Shown here: positions 1 through 5,144 of the stretch, in pieces
Layout of the letters: every line of letters starts with the position of its first letter
Position numbering within the stretch: the stretch's first letter is position 1
Notes under the pieces: model-generated
What the model was told of the DNA's origin: nothing
The model's input: only the letters and a program-made list of their open reading frames with translations
The model's database searches: none
DNA from: Pseudomonadota bacterium
GTDB lineage: Bacteria > Pseudomonadota > Gammaproteobacteria > Burkholderiales > SG8-39
DNA: 5,894 bases
Assembly (NCBI GenBank): GCA_021848555.1
Contig: JAJZUN010000202.1
Span: forward strand, 1-5,894
Direction: 5' to 3'
Position numbers and translations under genes: made by a program

Positions 1-525
1 CTTTGGGCCGTCAACCCGTCAGCCCTGGCGGAGGAATTGATGCGCGCCGAGGAAACTGCCCATCAAGGCCTGAAGGAGGCCCGCGCCGCGATTACCCAGA
101 TGCGTTTCAACCCGGTACGCGATGCGGGGCTTGCCGCGGCGTTGGGTGATTTCGTCAAGTTGTTCGTCGCGCGTAGCGGTATTCCGGTCGATTACACGAG
201 CGATGCGCCGGCGGGTGCTTTCGCCGATGAACGGGCGGAGGTACTGTTCCGGATCGCCGAAGAAGCGATGCGCAACGTCGAACGCCATGCCGGGGCGACG
301 CGCGTTACGCTCGCGTTGCGCGCATCGCCCGACGGCCACGGATTAACCCTGACTATCGCCGACGATGGCGTCGGTTTCGACGCGCAGGCCGCGCATCCGG
401 GGCATTACGGCCTCGCGGGTCTGCGTGAGCAGGCACAACTGATCGGGGCCGTCCTTGCTATCCATGGCGTCCCGCAACAAGGCACTACGATCAGCGTCGC
501 GCTGGCGCCGGCACTGGATTCGTGA
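1..525 (+). CDS. Sensor histidine kinase, NarL/NarX-type, C-terminal part (5' end outside window)
   Basis: The frame is open from base 1 and ends at TGA 523-525, so 174 C-terminal residues are visible. Seen: residues 1-50 have the helical pattern of the end of a HisKA_3 dimerisation domain, with LKEARAAITQMRFNP followed by GLAAAL. A HATPase_c domain follows: N box around EEAMRNVERHA (Asn92), G1 box DDGVGFD (about 121-127), a GLAGLREQA lid motif, and a final QGTTISVAL strand. Known for the family: such kinases autophosphorylate a His in the dimerisation helix and pass phosphate to a LuxR/NarL-type response regulator. That His and the sensor region lie left of the window, so the signal cannot be named. 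No response regulator gene follows within the window; it may lie upstream. The ATP-binding motifs look intact and I see no sign of decay. Confidence 0.93.
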   Translation, partial: LWAVNPSALAEELMRAEETAHQGLKEARAAITQMRFNPVRDAGLAAALGDFVKLFVARSGIPVDYTSDAPAGAFADERAEVLFRIAEEAMRNVERHAGATRVTLALRASPDGHGLTLTIADDGVGFDAQAAHPGHYGLAGLREQAQLIGAVLAIHGVPQQGTTISVALAPALDS

Positions 526-544
526 GCAGAGCCATGCCCTCATG

Positions 545-664
545 TCAGAGCTGGAAGCCGATCCACAGCGCCAGCCCTTCAACGAAGTCGCGCCACAGAC
601 CGGGCGGCTGCGCGGCGCAGGGCAACAGGAAAGGCAACATGAGCGGCGCAGCGGTATCGTAAAG
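545..664 (-). other. Short protein-like stretch, possible gene remnant
   Basis: Between an in-frame stop at 665-667 and a TGA at 545-547, the minus strand is open for 39 codons. It reads like the hydrophobic end of a membrane protein, finishing with LWRDFVEGLALWIGFQL. The only ATG (638-640) would give 31 residues and has no ribosome binding site. It lies convergent to the histidine kinase, with its stop 20 bases from the kinase stop, as expected of the tail of a once longer gene. I cannot assign a family, and chance is possible in GC-rich DNA. Confidence 0.22.
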
Positions 665-773
665 TTAAGGCGTCGGGGACTCATGGGCGAATGAACTCAT
701 TGTGCTCGTCGCATCGCCGCCATCGCGTTCCCGGCGAGACCATCCGCCGCTGCGTGCGGCTGTACTTCCGCCT

Positions 774-822
774 CTTTTATGAATATAGGCAAAATAGCCC
801 TTGTTCTTAATGTTCGCTTAAG
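774..822 (+). promoter_or_regulatory. AT-rich patch, possible promoter region for the downstream small ORF/TerB unit
   Basis: This stretch is clearly richer in A and T than its surroundings and contains TATGAATATAGG, AAAATAG and TTGTTCTTAATG. It lies 110-160 bases upstream of the ribosome binding site at 919, where a promoter for the next genes would be expected. I could not fit a convincing -35/-10 pair with 16-18 base spacing, so this is a location guess only. Confidence 0.2.
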
Positions 823-846
823 GCGCCGGCCATAGGCTTGTATTGC

Positions 847-861
847 GGATCGCGGCGATCC
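847..861. repeat. Inverted repeat GGATCG-CGG-CGATCC, candidate operator
   Basis: Perfect 6-base arms flank a 3-base centre. Just downstream lies a second near-palindrome around CCGATCGG, and five GATC tetranucleotides occur at 848, 857, 868, 887 and 910. The site lies between the AT-rich patch and the ribosome binding site at 919, a position suited to a repressor or activator site or a 5' leader structure. No regulator gene is adjacent, so its role is open. Confidence 0.3.
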
Positions 862-885
862 ATGACCGATCGGGTCAAAGCGTTG

Positions 886-901
886 CGATCCTAGCCAAGC
901 T
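886..901 (+). repeat. Direct repeat, upstream copy (16 bases, 15 identical to 995-1010)
   Basis: CGATCCTAGCCAAGCT here matches CGCTCCTAGCCAAGCT at 995-1010 with one mismatch. The 13 right-hand bases are identical and the offset is 109 bases. The second copy lies inside the first codons of the TerB-like gene. The flanks to the right (TTCGACGATC against GCGACCGCATC) are loosely similar, which may mean a small decayed duplication of the gene's 5' end. Confidence 0.5.
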
Positions 902-918
902 TTTTCGACGATCTACAC

Positions 919-924
919 AAGGAG
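919..924 (+). promoter_or_regulatory. Strong ribosome binding site for the small ORF at 932
   Basis: AAGGAG sits 7 bases before the ATG at 932, close to ideal sequence and spacing. It is one of the best ribosome binding sites in the window, yet it serves an ATG that opens only 23 codons and lies 53 bases ahead of the TerB-like start. Confidence 0.6.
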
Positions 925-931
925 AACTCAA

Positions 932-1003
932 ATGTCATTCAGGAAACTCGCGCTACCGGCGATGGCCGACATTCCGCTTCCAGCATGCTCACATCGCTCC
1001 TAG
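932..1003 (+). CDS. Small ORF (23 codons) overlapping the start of the TerB-like gene; possible leader peptide
   Basis: ATG 932 follows AAGGAG with 7-base spacing and runs 23 codons to TAG 1001-1003. It encodes a peptide beginning MSFRKLALPAMADIP that matches nothing I recognise. Its frame differs from the TerB-like gene, whose ATG (985) lies inside this ORF. The TerB-like ATG has no ribosome binding site of its own, so ribosomes ending at 1001-1003 could re-initiate 16-18 bases back. Alternatives: an ancestral TerB start followed by a frameshift near 975-990, a sequencing error, or chance. The initiation signal is seen; translational coupling is inferred. Confidence 0.35.
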   Translation: MSFRKLALPAMADIPLPACSHRS

Positions 1004-1467
1004 CCAAGCTCCGCGACCGCATCGAGGACATCGCGCCCAGTCCCGGCATCCGCGCCCGGCGCGAGGCTTTGGCCCTGCAAACAGCCTGCTGCGGCTTGTT
1101 GATGGAAGTCGCGCAGCTCGGTTCGACGGGCACCGGCCGAAAACGCAAGGCAGTATCGCAGGCGATGTGGGAGGAATTCGGCATCCCGAACGAAGAACTT
1201 GCGCCGATGATCGCAAGCGTCACCCGGCCGGAAAACCGCTTGACGTCCTACTACGGGGCGGTGGCACTGATCAACAAGGGCTACGCGTCCGAGCAGAAGG
1301 CGCAGTTTATCGAACGGCTGTGGCGCGTCGCGATGGCCGACGGAGAAATCGACATGTACGAAGATCAGCTGGTGCGCAAGCTTGCCGACCTGCTCTACGT
1401 CTCGCACGCCGATTTCATACTGGCCAAGCACCGGGTGCAAGGTGGCGGCGAAACGCCGGTGAAGTGA
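985..1467 (+). CDS. TerB-like protein (COG4103-type tellurite resistance B family)
   Basis: The 160-residue product has the all-helical look and length of the small cytoplasmic TerB-like proteins. It starts LLAKLRDRIED, has a helix LALQTACCGLLMEVA (29-43) with adjacent cysteines at 35-36, and carries the hallmark acidic motif ADGEIDMYEDQLVRKLADLL (about 118-137) with D119 and E126, followed by SHADFILAKHRV. Known: TerB-fold proteins bind divalent metal through paired acidic motifs, but the role of stand-alone COG4103 members is unknown and tellurite resistance should not be assumed. Oddity: in the first half, where a second DG-x-E motif is expected, the sequence is QLGSTGTGRKRKA, basic rather than acidic. 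ATG 985 is the first possible start in frame after the stop at 892-894. It lacks a ribosome binding site, which may be explained by coupling to the ORF at 932. No signal peptide or membrane segment is seen. Confidence 0.82.
   Translation: MLTSLLAKLRDRIEDIAPSPGIRARREALALQTACCGLLMEVAQLGSTGTGRKRKAVSQAMWEEFGIPNEELAPMIASVTRPENRLTSYYGAVALINKGYASEQKAQFIERLWRVAMADGEIDMYEDQLVRKLADLLYVSHADFILAKHRVQGGGETPVK
995..1010 (+). repeat. Direct repeat, downstream copy
   Basis: Second copy of the repeat at 886-901. It encodes part of LLAKL of the TerB-like protein and also contains the TAG that ends the small ORF. Confidence 0.5.
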
Positions 1468-1580
1468 AGCGACGACCGCTGCCGACCCGCCGTGGCGAGA
1501 ACGCGTATGCATTTCCTGGCGGCTTTCGCCGTTACCGACGCCGGCTTACAGTGACAGCGAATGGGCGATCGGATCGCACG

Positions 1581-1593
1581 AGGAGACGAGATG
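1581..1593 (+). promoter_or_regulatory. Strong ribosome binding site plus in-frame ATG upstream of the MlaC-like start
   Basis: AGGAG at 1581-1585 lies 5 bases before ATG 1591-1593, which is in frame with the MlaC-like gene and would add 26 residues before the signal peptide. The start at 1669 has a weaker AAAGG (1656-1660, spacing 8) but puts the signal peptide at the very N-terminus. Ribosome binding site strength favours 1591; signal peptide geometry and family length favour 1669. Confidence 0.5.
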
Positions 1594-1668
1594 GTTTTCA
1601 GCCATAATGCGAACGCAGCCGCGGCCGATTGCAAGAGCGTGCGCCAAAATCGGGTAAAGGCCCAAGTC

Positions 1669-2304
1669 ATGCGCCATGCGATTTCGTTCCCGCTTCTTGT
1701 CGGCGGAATCTTGTTTGCGCTGGCAGCGCAGGTGTCGAGCGCGCAGGACATCGCTCCGGATGCGCTCATCCGATCAGTCACGCACGAAGTCATCGACGTC
1801 ATCGGCAAGAACAGCGGCGCTCTCGATGCGGCGAAGATCGCCCGGCTCGTGGAAGCCAAAATCGTGCCGCACTTTGATTTTGCCCGCATGACGCGGCTCG
1901 CAATGGGACGAAACTGGCGGCTCGCCTCCCCCGAGCAGCAGCAGGCCCTGATCGCGGAGTTCAAGACGCTGCTGGTGCATACTTATTCGGCGGCGTTGAC
2001 CCTTTATCGCAATCAAAAAATAGACTTCGCGCCGTTACGCGCAGCGCCCGGGGACACCGACGTGACGCTCAGGTCCGTGGTGAAGCAGCCAGGCACTGCG
2101 CCGGTTCACATCGACTACGCCATGGAAAAAGAGCCGGCGGGGTGGAAGGTCTACGATGTCAATATCGATGGCATCAGCCTGGTGATCGCCTATCGCGATA
2201 CGTTTACGAGCGAGGTGCGCGAACATGGTGTGAATGGCCTGATCAAGGTGCTCGCCGCCAAGAACCGCTCGAACGGCATGCCTGCAAAGCGAGACGGGGC
2301 ATAA
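1669..2304 (+). CDS. mlaC: MlaC/Ttg2D-family periplasmic phospholipid-binding protein
   Basis: From ATG 1669 the product is 211 residues, the usual MlaC length. Seen: a type I signal peptide (MRHAISFPLLVGG onward, hydrophobic to about residue 21, likely cleaved after VSSA, about 25). The family core block follows, with KIVPHFDFARMTRLAMGR (64-81), then ASPEQQQALIAEF and HTYSAAL, and the signature WKVYDVNIDGIS (159-170) with the C-terminal ISLVIAYRDTFTSEV. Known for the family: MlaC ferries phospholipids across the periplasm between the outer-membrane MlaA-porin complex and the inner-membrane MlaFEDB complex, or acts in related toluene-tolerance and hopanoid transport loci. Here no mlaA, B, D, E or F gene flanks it, so it is an orphan within the window and its partner and cargo are unknown. 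The frame is open from 1561 and ATG 1591, with a better ribosome binding site, would give 237 residues. The Sel1-repeat gene follows after 130 bases. Confidence 0.9.
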   Translation: MRHAISFPLLVGGILFALAAQVSSAQDIAPDALIRSVTHEVIDVIGKNSGALDAAKIARLVEAKIVPHFDFARMTRLAMGRNWRLASPEQQQALIAEFKTLLVHTYSAALTLYRNQKIDFAPLRAAPGDTDVTLRSVVKQPGTAPVHIDYAMEKEPAGWKVYDVNIDGISLVIAYRDTFTSEVREHGVNGLIKVLAAKNRSNGMPAKRDGA

Positions 2305-2363
2305 GCCGATGCGAATATGCGATCAGCACGCCATCCGCCGTGGAAAGCCGGAACGAAGCGCAA

Positions 2364-2379
2364 GGCGGGATCCCCCGCC
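2364..2379 (+). repeat. GC hairpin between the MlaC-like and Sel1-repeat genes
   Basis: GGCGGG-ATCC-CCCGCC forms a perfect 6-base-pair stem with a 4-base loop, 60 bases past the MlaC-like stop. No T-run follows, so it is not a typical intrinsic terminator. It may be a processing or mRNA-stability structure, or chance. Confidence 0.3.
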
Positions 2380-2434
2380 CGCGATGCCGGGCCGCCCGCA
2401 GGGACAGTGGCAATGATTTTGTGAGGAGAATGAC

Positions 2435-3037
2435 ATGCGCACTCAGGCGAAGTGCATCGCGTTATTCGTATTGTTTCTCGGATGTTCGGTCGCACGCGCG
2501 GCGGATTTTGCGCAAGGCCTTGACGCCCTGGATCGCGGCGACTACGGCACCGCGCTCAGGGAATTCAGGCCCCTGGCCGAACGCGGTAACGCGCGGGCGG
2601 AATATCGGTTGGGAACCATGTTGGCCAAGGGGCGTGGGGTCCCGCAAGACTATAAGCAGGCAGTCCAATGGCTGAACAAGGCGGCCATGCAGGGAGATGC
2701 CCACGGTCAGAACCACCTCGGGGTTCTGTACGACCTGGGACGGGGCGTCGCAGCTGATCCGAAAGTAGCCGCGCAATCGTTTCGCAAGGCCGCGGAACAG
2801 GGGATTGGCGCGGCTCAGCTCAATCTCGCCTCGCTTTATCAACAGGGGCGAGGCGTTGCTATGGACCCGGTGGAGGCTTTCGCGTGGGCAAATGCGGCGA
2901 GCGAACTCGGCGAATACGGGGCGCAAAAACTGCTGGACTCGGTCGAAAAAAAAATGACGCCCACGCAGGTCGAGCACGCCCAGCGGCGCGCGCAGCAGTA
3001 CCAGGAGAAGTACGTGGCTCCGTTCAGGAAGTACTGA
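2435..3037 (+). CDS. Exported Sel1-like (TPR-type) repeat protein
   Basis: 200 residues. ATG 2435 follows AGGAG (2424-2428) at good spacing. Seen: a signal peptide (hydrophobic about residues 7-16, likely cleaved at ARA-ADF after residue 22). A TPR-like half repeat covers about 30-52 (GDYGTALREFRPLAERGN), and three Sel1 repeats cover about 53-88, 89-124 and 125-160, each with the LG...Y/L..G.GV..D...A..W/F..KAA..G pattern. A charged, Gln/Arg-rich helical tail (about 170-200) ends the protein. Known: Sel1 repeats form alpha-solenoid scaffolds for protein contacts, and exported ones act in envelope, secretion or stress contexts; no catalytic role is implied. A cysteine at 17 (FLGC) could be read as a poor lipobox, but the ordinary signal peptidase I site fits better. 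A run of nine A (2946-2954) codes for part of VEKKM. The partner is unknown. The gene may be co-transcribed with the MlaC-like gene. Confidence 0.9.
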   Translation: MRTQAKCIALFVLFLGCSVARAADFAQGLDALDRGDYGTALREFRPLAERGNARAEYRLGTMLAKGRGVPQDYKQAVQWLNKAAMQGDAHGQNHLGVLYDLGRGVAADPKVAAQSFRKAAEQGIGAAQLNLASLYQQGRGVAMDPVEAFAWANAASELGEYGAQKLLDSVEKKMTPTQVEHAQRRAQQYQEKYVAPFRKY

Positions 3038-3071
3038 TCAGCGCCCCGGCCGCCTCGGGCGCGAAGTCTCC

Positions 3072-3106
3072 GGGCAAGGCGCGGCGCGCGCTCGTTGCGC
3101 CTGCCC
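3072..3106 (+). repeat. Long imperfect hairpin downstream of the Sel1-repeat gene
   Basis: GGGCA-A-GGCGC (3072-3082) pairs with GCGCCTGCCC (3097-3106), giving 10 base pairs with one bulged A and a 14-base loop. It starts 35 bases after the Sel1-repeat stop. AAAT rather than a T-run follows, so it may be a 3' end-stabilising structure that works with the terminator-like hairpin at 3157. Confidence 0.35.
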
Positions 3107-3156
3107 AAATCATGCAAGAGCCCTGATTCCGCACCATGTTTTGCAATTATTGCGCG

Positions 3157-3182
3157 AGCGGCGCAATCGCCTCGCCGCTTTT
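3157..3182 (+). terminator. Candidate intrinsic terminator before the Do protease gene
   Basis: AGCGGCG (3157-3163) and CGCCGCT (3173-3179) make a perfect 7-base-pair stem with a 9-base loop, followed at once by TTTT (3179-3182). The T-run is short, so efficiency is uncertain. It lies 120 bases after the Sel1-repeat stop and 89 bases before the protease ATG, suggesting the protease has its own promoter in about 3183-3258. I see no clear -35/-10 pair and no clear sigma-E or sigma-32 promoter there. Confidence 0.45.
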
Positions 3183-3259
3183 AAGTCTGGTTTAATCCTG
3201 CGCGCCTAGCATTGAGGGCAGATGGAGCGGTGTGCTCTATTGCTTATTCACCCAAACCC

Positions 3260-3264
3260 AGGAG
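3260..3264 (+). promoter_or_regulatory. Ribosome binding site fixing the protease start at 3271
   Basis: AGGAG lies 6 bases before ATG 3271. The frame is open further upstream to a GTG at 3232, but only 3271 has this signal and places the hydrophobic N-terminus at the start of the protein. Confidence 0.75.
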
Positions 3265-3270
3265 CGAATC

Positions 3271-4734
3271 ATGAAACAGAAGATATTGGTACGAAGCCTG
3301 ATTGCGGCCGGCGTCATCGCGGCCGGAGCCGGCGCTTTCGCAAAGTACGATTTGTCAATTTTTCCGCAGGCCCTAGCCGCAAGCACCTCCGCGCCCGCCG
3401 TGATGGCGAGCGCGCAAGCTGCGACGGCCGCGGCGCTGCCCGATTTTACCGGCATCGTTGCGCAAAACGGGGGGGCGGTGGTCAACATCAGCGTCACGAA
3501 CAAGGTCGACAAAACCGCGGGTGTCCCCGCCATGCCCAAGCTCGACCCGAACGATCCCTTCTACCAGTTCTTCCGTTATTTCAGGGGGCAAATACCGCAA
3601 GGGCAAACGCCGACGCACGCCTTGGGATCCGGCTTCATCGTGAGCCCCGACGGCATCATTCTGACCAACGCCCACGTGGTCGACGGCGCCTCGAACGTGA
3701 CGGTCAAGCTCACCGACAGGCGCGAGTTCAAGGCCAAGGTGATCGGCGTCGACAAGCCCAGCGACGTCGCGGTGCTGAAAATCGACGCCAAAAATCTGCC
3801 CACGGTGACACTCGAGAAAACCGATGACGCCAAGGTCGGCCAGTGGGTGGTGGCGATCGGCTCGCCGTTCGGCTTCGAGAATTCGGTGACCGCCGGCATC
3901 GTGAGCGCAAAATCGCGCGCCCTGCCGGGTGACAGCTACGTGCCGTTCATTCAAACCGACGTGGCCGTCAATCCAGGCAACTCGGGCGGCCCGCTGTTCA
4001 ACGCGAAGGGCGAGGTGATCGGAATCAATTCGCAGATATATTCCGAGTCGGGCGGGTACCAGGGCTTGTCATTTGCAATCCCAATCGACGTGGCGCTCAA
4101 TGTGGAAAACCAGTTGTTGCACCATGGCAGCGTCACGCGCGGGCGCCTTGGCGTAACCATCCAAAGCGTGAACCAAGCACTCGCGGATTCCTTCGGTCTG
4201 AAGCAACCGGCCGGCGCGCTGGTCGGCTCGATCGAAAAGGATGGCCCCGCAGCCAAGGCGGGAATCGAGCCCGGTGACGTGATCCTGCGCTACAACGACA
4301 AGGACATCGCGAGTTCATCCCAGCTTCCGGTGCTCGTCGCTGATGCCGCGCCGGGAACCATTGCCAAGCTCGAGGTGATGCGCAACGGCAAAATCCGGCA
4401 CATCGACGTGACCGTTGGTCAACTCAAGAATACCAAAGTAGCCTCCGCCGCTGTCGCGGGACAACCCCCTGGACGGCTGGGCGTCGTCGTGCGGCCTCTC
4501 GCTCCGGACGAGCAAAAGCAAGCCGGCGTGAGCGGCGGACTGATTGTAGAGAACGCTGCCGGGCCAGCCGCGAATGCGGGGATTCAGCCGGGTGACATGA
4601 TTTTGTCCTTCAACGGCACGCCGGTCAAAAGTCCAGGGCAGTTGAAGCAACTTCTGGCGAAAGCCGGCAAGCACGTCGCGCTATTGGTGCAACGTGACGA
4701 GACCAAGATATTCGTCCCGGTGGATCTGGGCTGA
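3271..4734 (+). CDS. Do/DegQ-type (HtrA family) periplasmic serine protease with two PDZ domains
   Basis: 487 residues, close to DegP/DegQ/MucD length. Seen: a hydrophobic N-terminus (about 8-24) acting as signal peptide or anchor, and an Ala/Ser-rich linker to about 55. The chymotrypsin-fold protease domain (about 57-285) has the catalytic triad His135 (LTNAHVVDG), Asp165 (SDVAVLKID) and Ser238 (NPGNSGGPLF), with spacing close to E. coli DegP. PDZ1 starts at about 290 (RGRLGVTIQSV) and PDZ2 at about 401 (GRLGVVVRPL), running to the C-terminus. Known: HtrA proteases form trimers and larger cages that degrade or refold misfolded envelope proteins, with PDZ domains binding exposed C-termini. 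The LA loop (about 85-115, FYQFFRYFRGQ) is short, more like DegQ/MucD than DegP. All key residues are present, so activity is expected. It is flanked by hairpins on both sides, so it is probably monocistronic. The choice among degP, degQ and mucD is not resolved. Confidence 0.95.
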   Translation: MKQKILVRSLIAAGVIAAGAGAFAKYDLSIFPQALAASTSAPAVMASAQAATAAALPDFTGIVAQNGGAVVNISVTNKVDKTAGVPAMPKLDPNDPFYQFFRYFRGQIPQGQTPTHALGSGFIVSPDGIILTNAHVVDGASNVTVKLTDRREFKAKVIGVDKPSDVAVLKIDAKNLPTVTLEKTDDAKVGQWVVAIGSPFGFENSVTAGIVSAKSRALPGDSYVPFIQTDVAVNPGNSGGPLFNAKGEVIGINSQIYSESGGYQGLSFAIPIDVALNVENQLLHHGSVTRGRLGVTIQSVNQALADSFGLKQPAGALVGSIEKDGPAAKAGIEPGDVILRYNDKDIASSSQLPVLVADAAPGTIAKLEVMRNGKIRHIDVTVGQLKNTKVASAAVAGQPPGRLGVVVRPLAPDEQKQAGVSGGLIVENAAGPAANAGIQPGDMILSFNGTPVKSPGQLKQLLAKAGKHVALLVQRDETKIFVPVDLG

Positions 4735-4755
4735 CGGCGGGATCGAGTGGCGAAT

Positions 4756-4791
4756 CCGGGGGCAACGCGGATATTCTCACGCAGCCCCCGG
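4756..4791 (+). terminator. Hairpin after the protease gene, probable terminator
   Basis: CCGGGGGC (4756-4763) and GCCCCCGG (4784-4791) form a perfect 8-base-pair GC stem with a 20-base loop, beginning 22 bases after the protease stop. The trailing TCGTTCCCTTAG is only mildly T-rich, so termination may be partial or Rho-assisted. The stem could act on transcripts from either side, and the minus-strand remnant ORF ends inside it (stop 4777-4779). Confidence 0.45.
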
Positions 4792-4827
4792 TCGTTCCCT
4801 TAGTCGAACGCAAGGGAAAAATTCCAT

Positions 4828-4970
4828 GAGATCCAGATTGAGGCGCTTCTTGACGATGGCGACGGGGACATGGACCGACACGGCGATCCAGATTTGCGAC
4901 TTCACCGCATTCTCTGCGTTGCCATAGAACTTCTTGATGCGCAGATGCTGCTTGATTATTTGAAAAACAG
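4828..4970 (-). pseudogene. IS4-family transposase remnant, C-terminal piece, frameshifted
   Basis: The minus strand encodes IKQHLRIKKFYGNAENAVKS followed by QIWIAVSVHVPVAIVKKRLNLD, the well-conserved C-terminal part of IS4-group DDE transposases (LFFKWIKQHLRIK...SENAVKTQIWIA...VAIVKKRL). Just upstream, LFFK is present in another frame: between AAA (4959-4961) and ATC (4954-4956) only two bases remain where one Trp codon is expected, so one base is lost and the LFFK frame stops at TAA 4956-4958. Nothing of the N-terminal two thirds is present; the sequence switches directly to dehydrogenase code at about 4970. After NLDL the family similarity ends and the frame runs on to a stop at 4777-4779 through unrelated sequence. 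I found no terminal inverted repeats, so this is a dead fragment, not a mobile unit. Confidence 0.85.
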
Positions 4971-5144
4971 TCCCGCCTCTATCGCCAGGCTTTTGGTGAA
5001 TCCGACGACGCCCCACTTCGCGGCGGCGTAGGGAGTACGCATGCCGAAGCCGAGGCGCCCGGCTACCGAAGACAGGTTGATCACGCTGCCGGCCGCGCTC
5101 GGCAGCAGAAACAAGGTGCGATTCAAGTGCTCCACCTCAGACCC
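4971..5144 (-). pseudogene. Short-chain dehydrogenase/reductase (SDR) fragment
   Basis: The minus strand is open from 5144 down to TAA 4956-4958 and encodes about 58 residues of the middle of a classical SDR. It has SVINLSSVAGRLG followed by TPYAAAKWGVVGFTKSLAIE. The catalytic Ser (second S of LSSVAG), the Tyr codon (5028-5030) and the Lys codon (5016-5018) of the YxxxK motif are all there, with the usual 13-residue Ser-Tyr spacing. Missing: the N-terminal GxxxGxG cofactor-binding part and the C-terminal part, which would normally follow SLAIE with N-x-RVNxxxPG. Instead the frame passes straight into the transposase remnant (LFFK). Upstream, HLNRTLFLLPSAAG may be the remains of the preceding strand and helix with internal loss. 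No start or ribosome binding site is seen. The fragment cannot fold as an enzyme. The original substrate is unknown. Confidence 0.85.

Larger units (their letters stand above)
526..931. other. 406-base region without an intact gene
   Basis: No full-length gene is supported here. From left to right it holds the minus-strand protein-like stretch (545-664), an AT-rich patch (about 774-822), an inverted repeat within a cluster of GATC sites (847-913), the first copy of a 16-base repeat (886-901), and the ribosome binding site (919-924) of the small ORF at 932. The plus-strand ORFs here lack starts with ribosome binding sites and read as unstructured Arg-rich sequence typical of out-of-frame GC-rich DNA. 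Confidence 0.6.

Noticed and set aside
343..684. 113-codon minus-strand ORF with many Cys and Arg
   Set aside because: It spans the histidine kinase 3' end antisense and has no recognisable domain. The neighbouring frame (545-664) is the more protein-like one.
843..1607. 254-codon plus-strand ORF
   Set aside because: It is Arg/His/Gly-rich, without domains, and overlaps the TerB-like gene in another frame. It is a shadow of GC-rich coding DNA.
1395..1964. 189-codon minus-strand ORF
   Set aside because: It covers the TerB-like end and half of the MlaC-like gene antisense, with Arg/Ser/Ala/Cys-rich low-information sequence. The plus-strand proteins have clear family signatures.
3222..3827. 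201-codon plus-strand ORF overlapping the protease
   Set aside because: Extremely Arg-rich out-of-frame reading of the protease gene.
3373..3954. 193-codon minus-strand ORF
   Set aside because: Antisense to the catalytic domain of the Do protease, His/Asp/Arg-rich, no start signal. It is a shadow.
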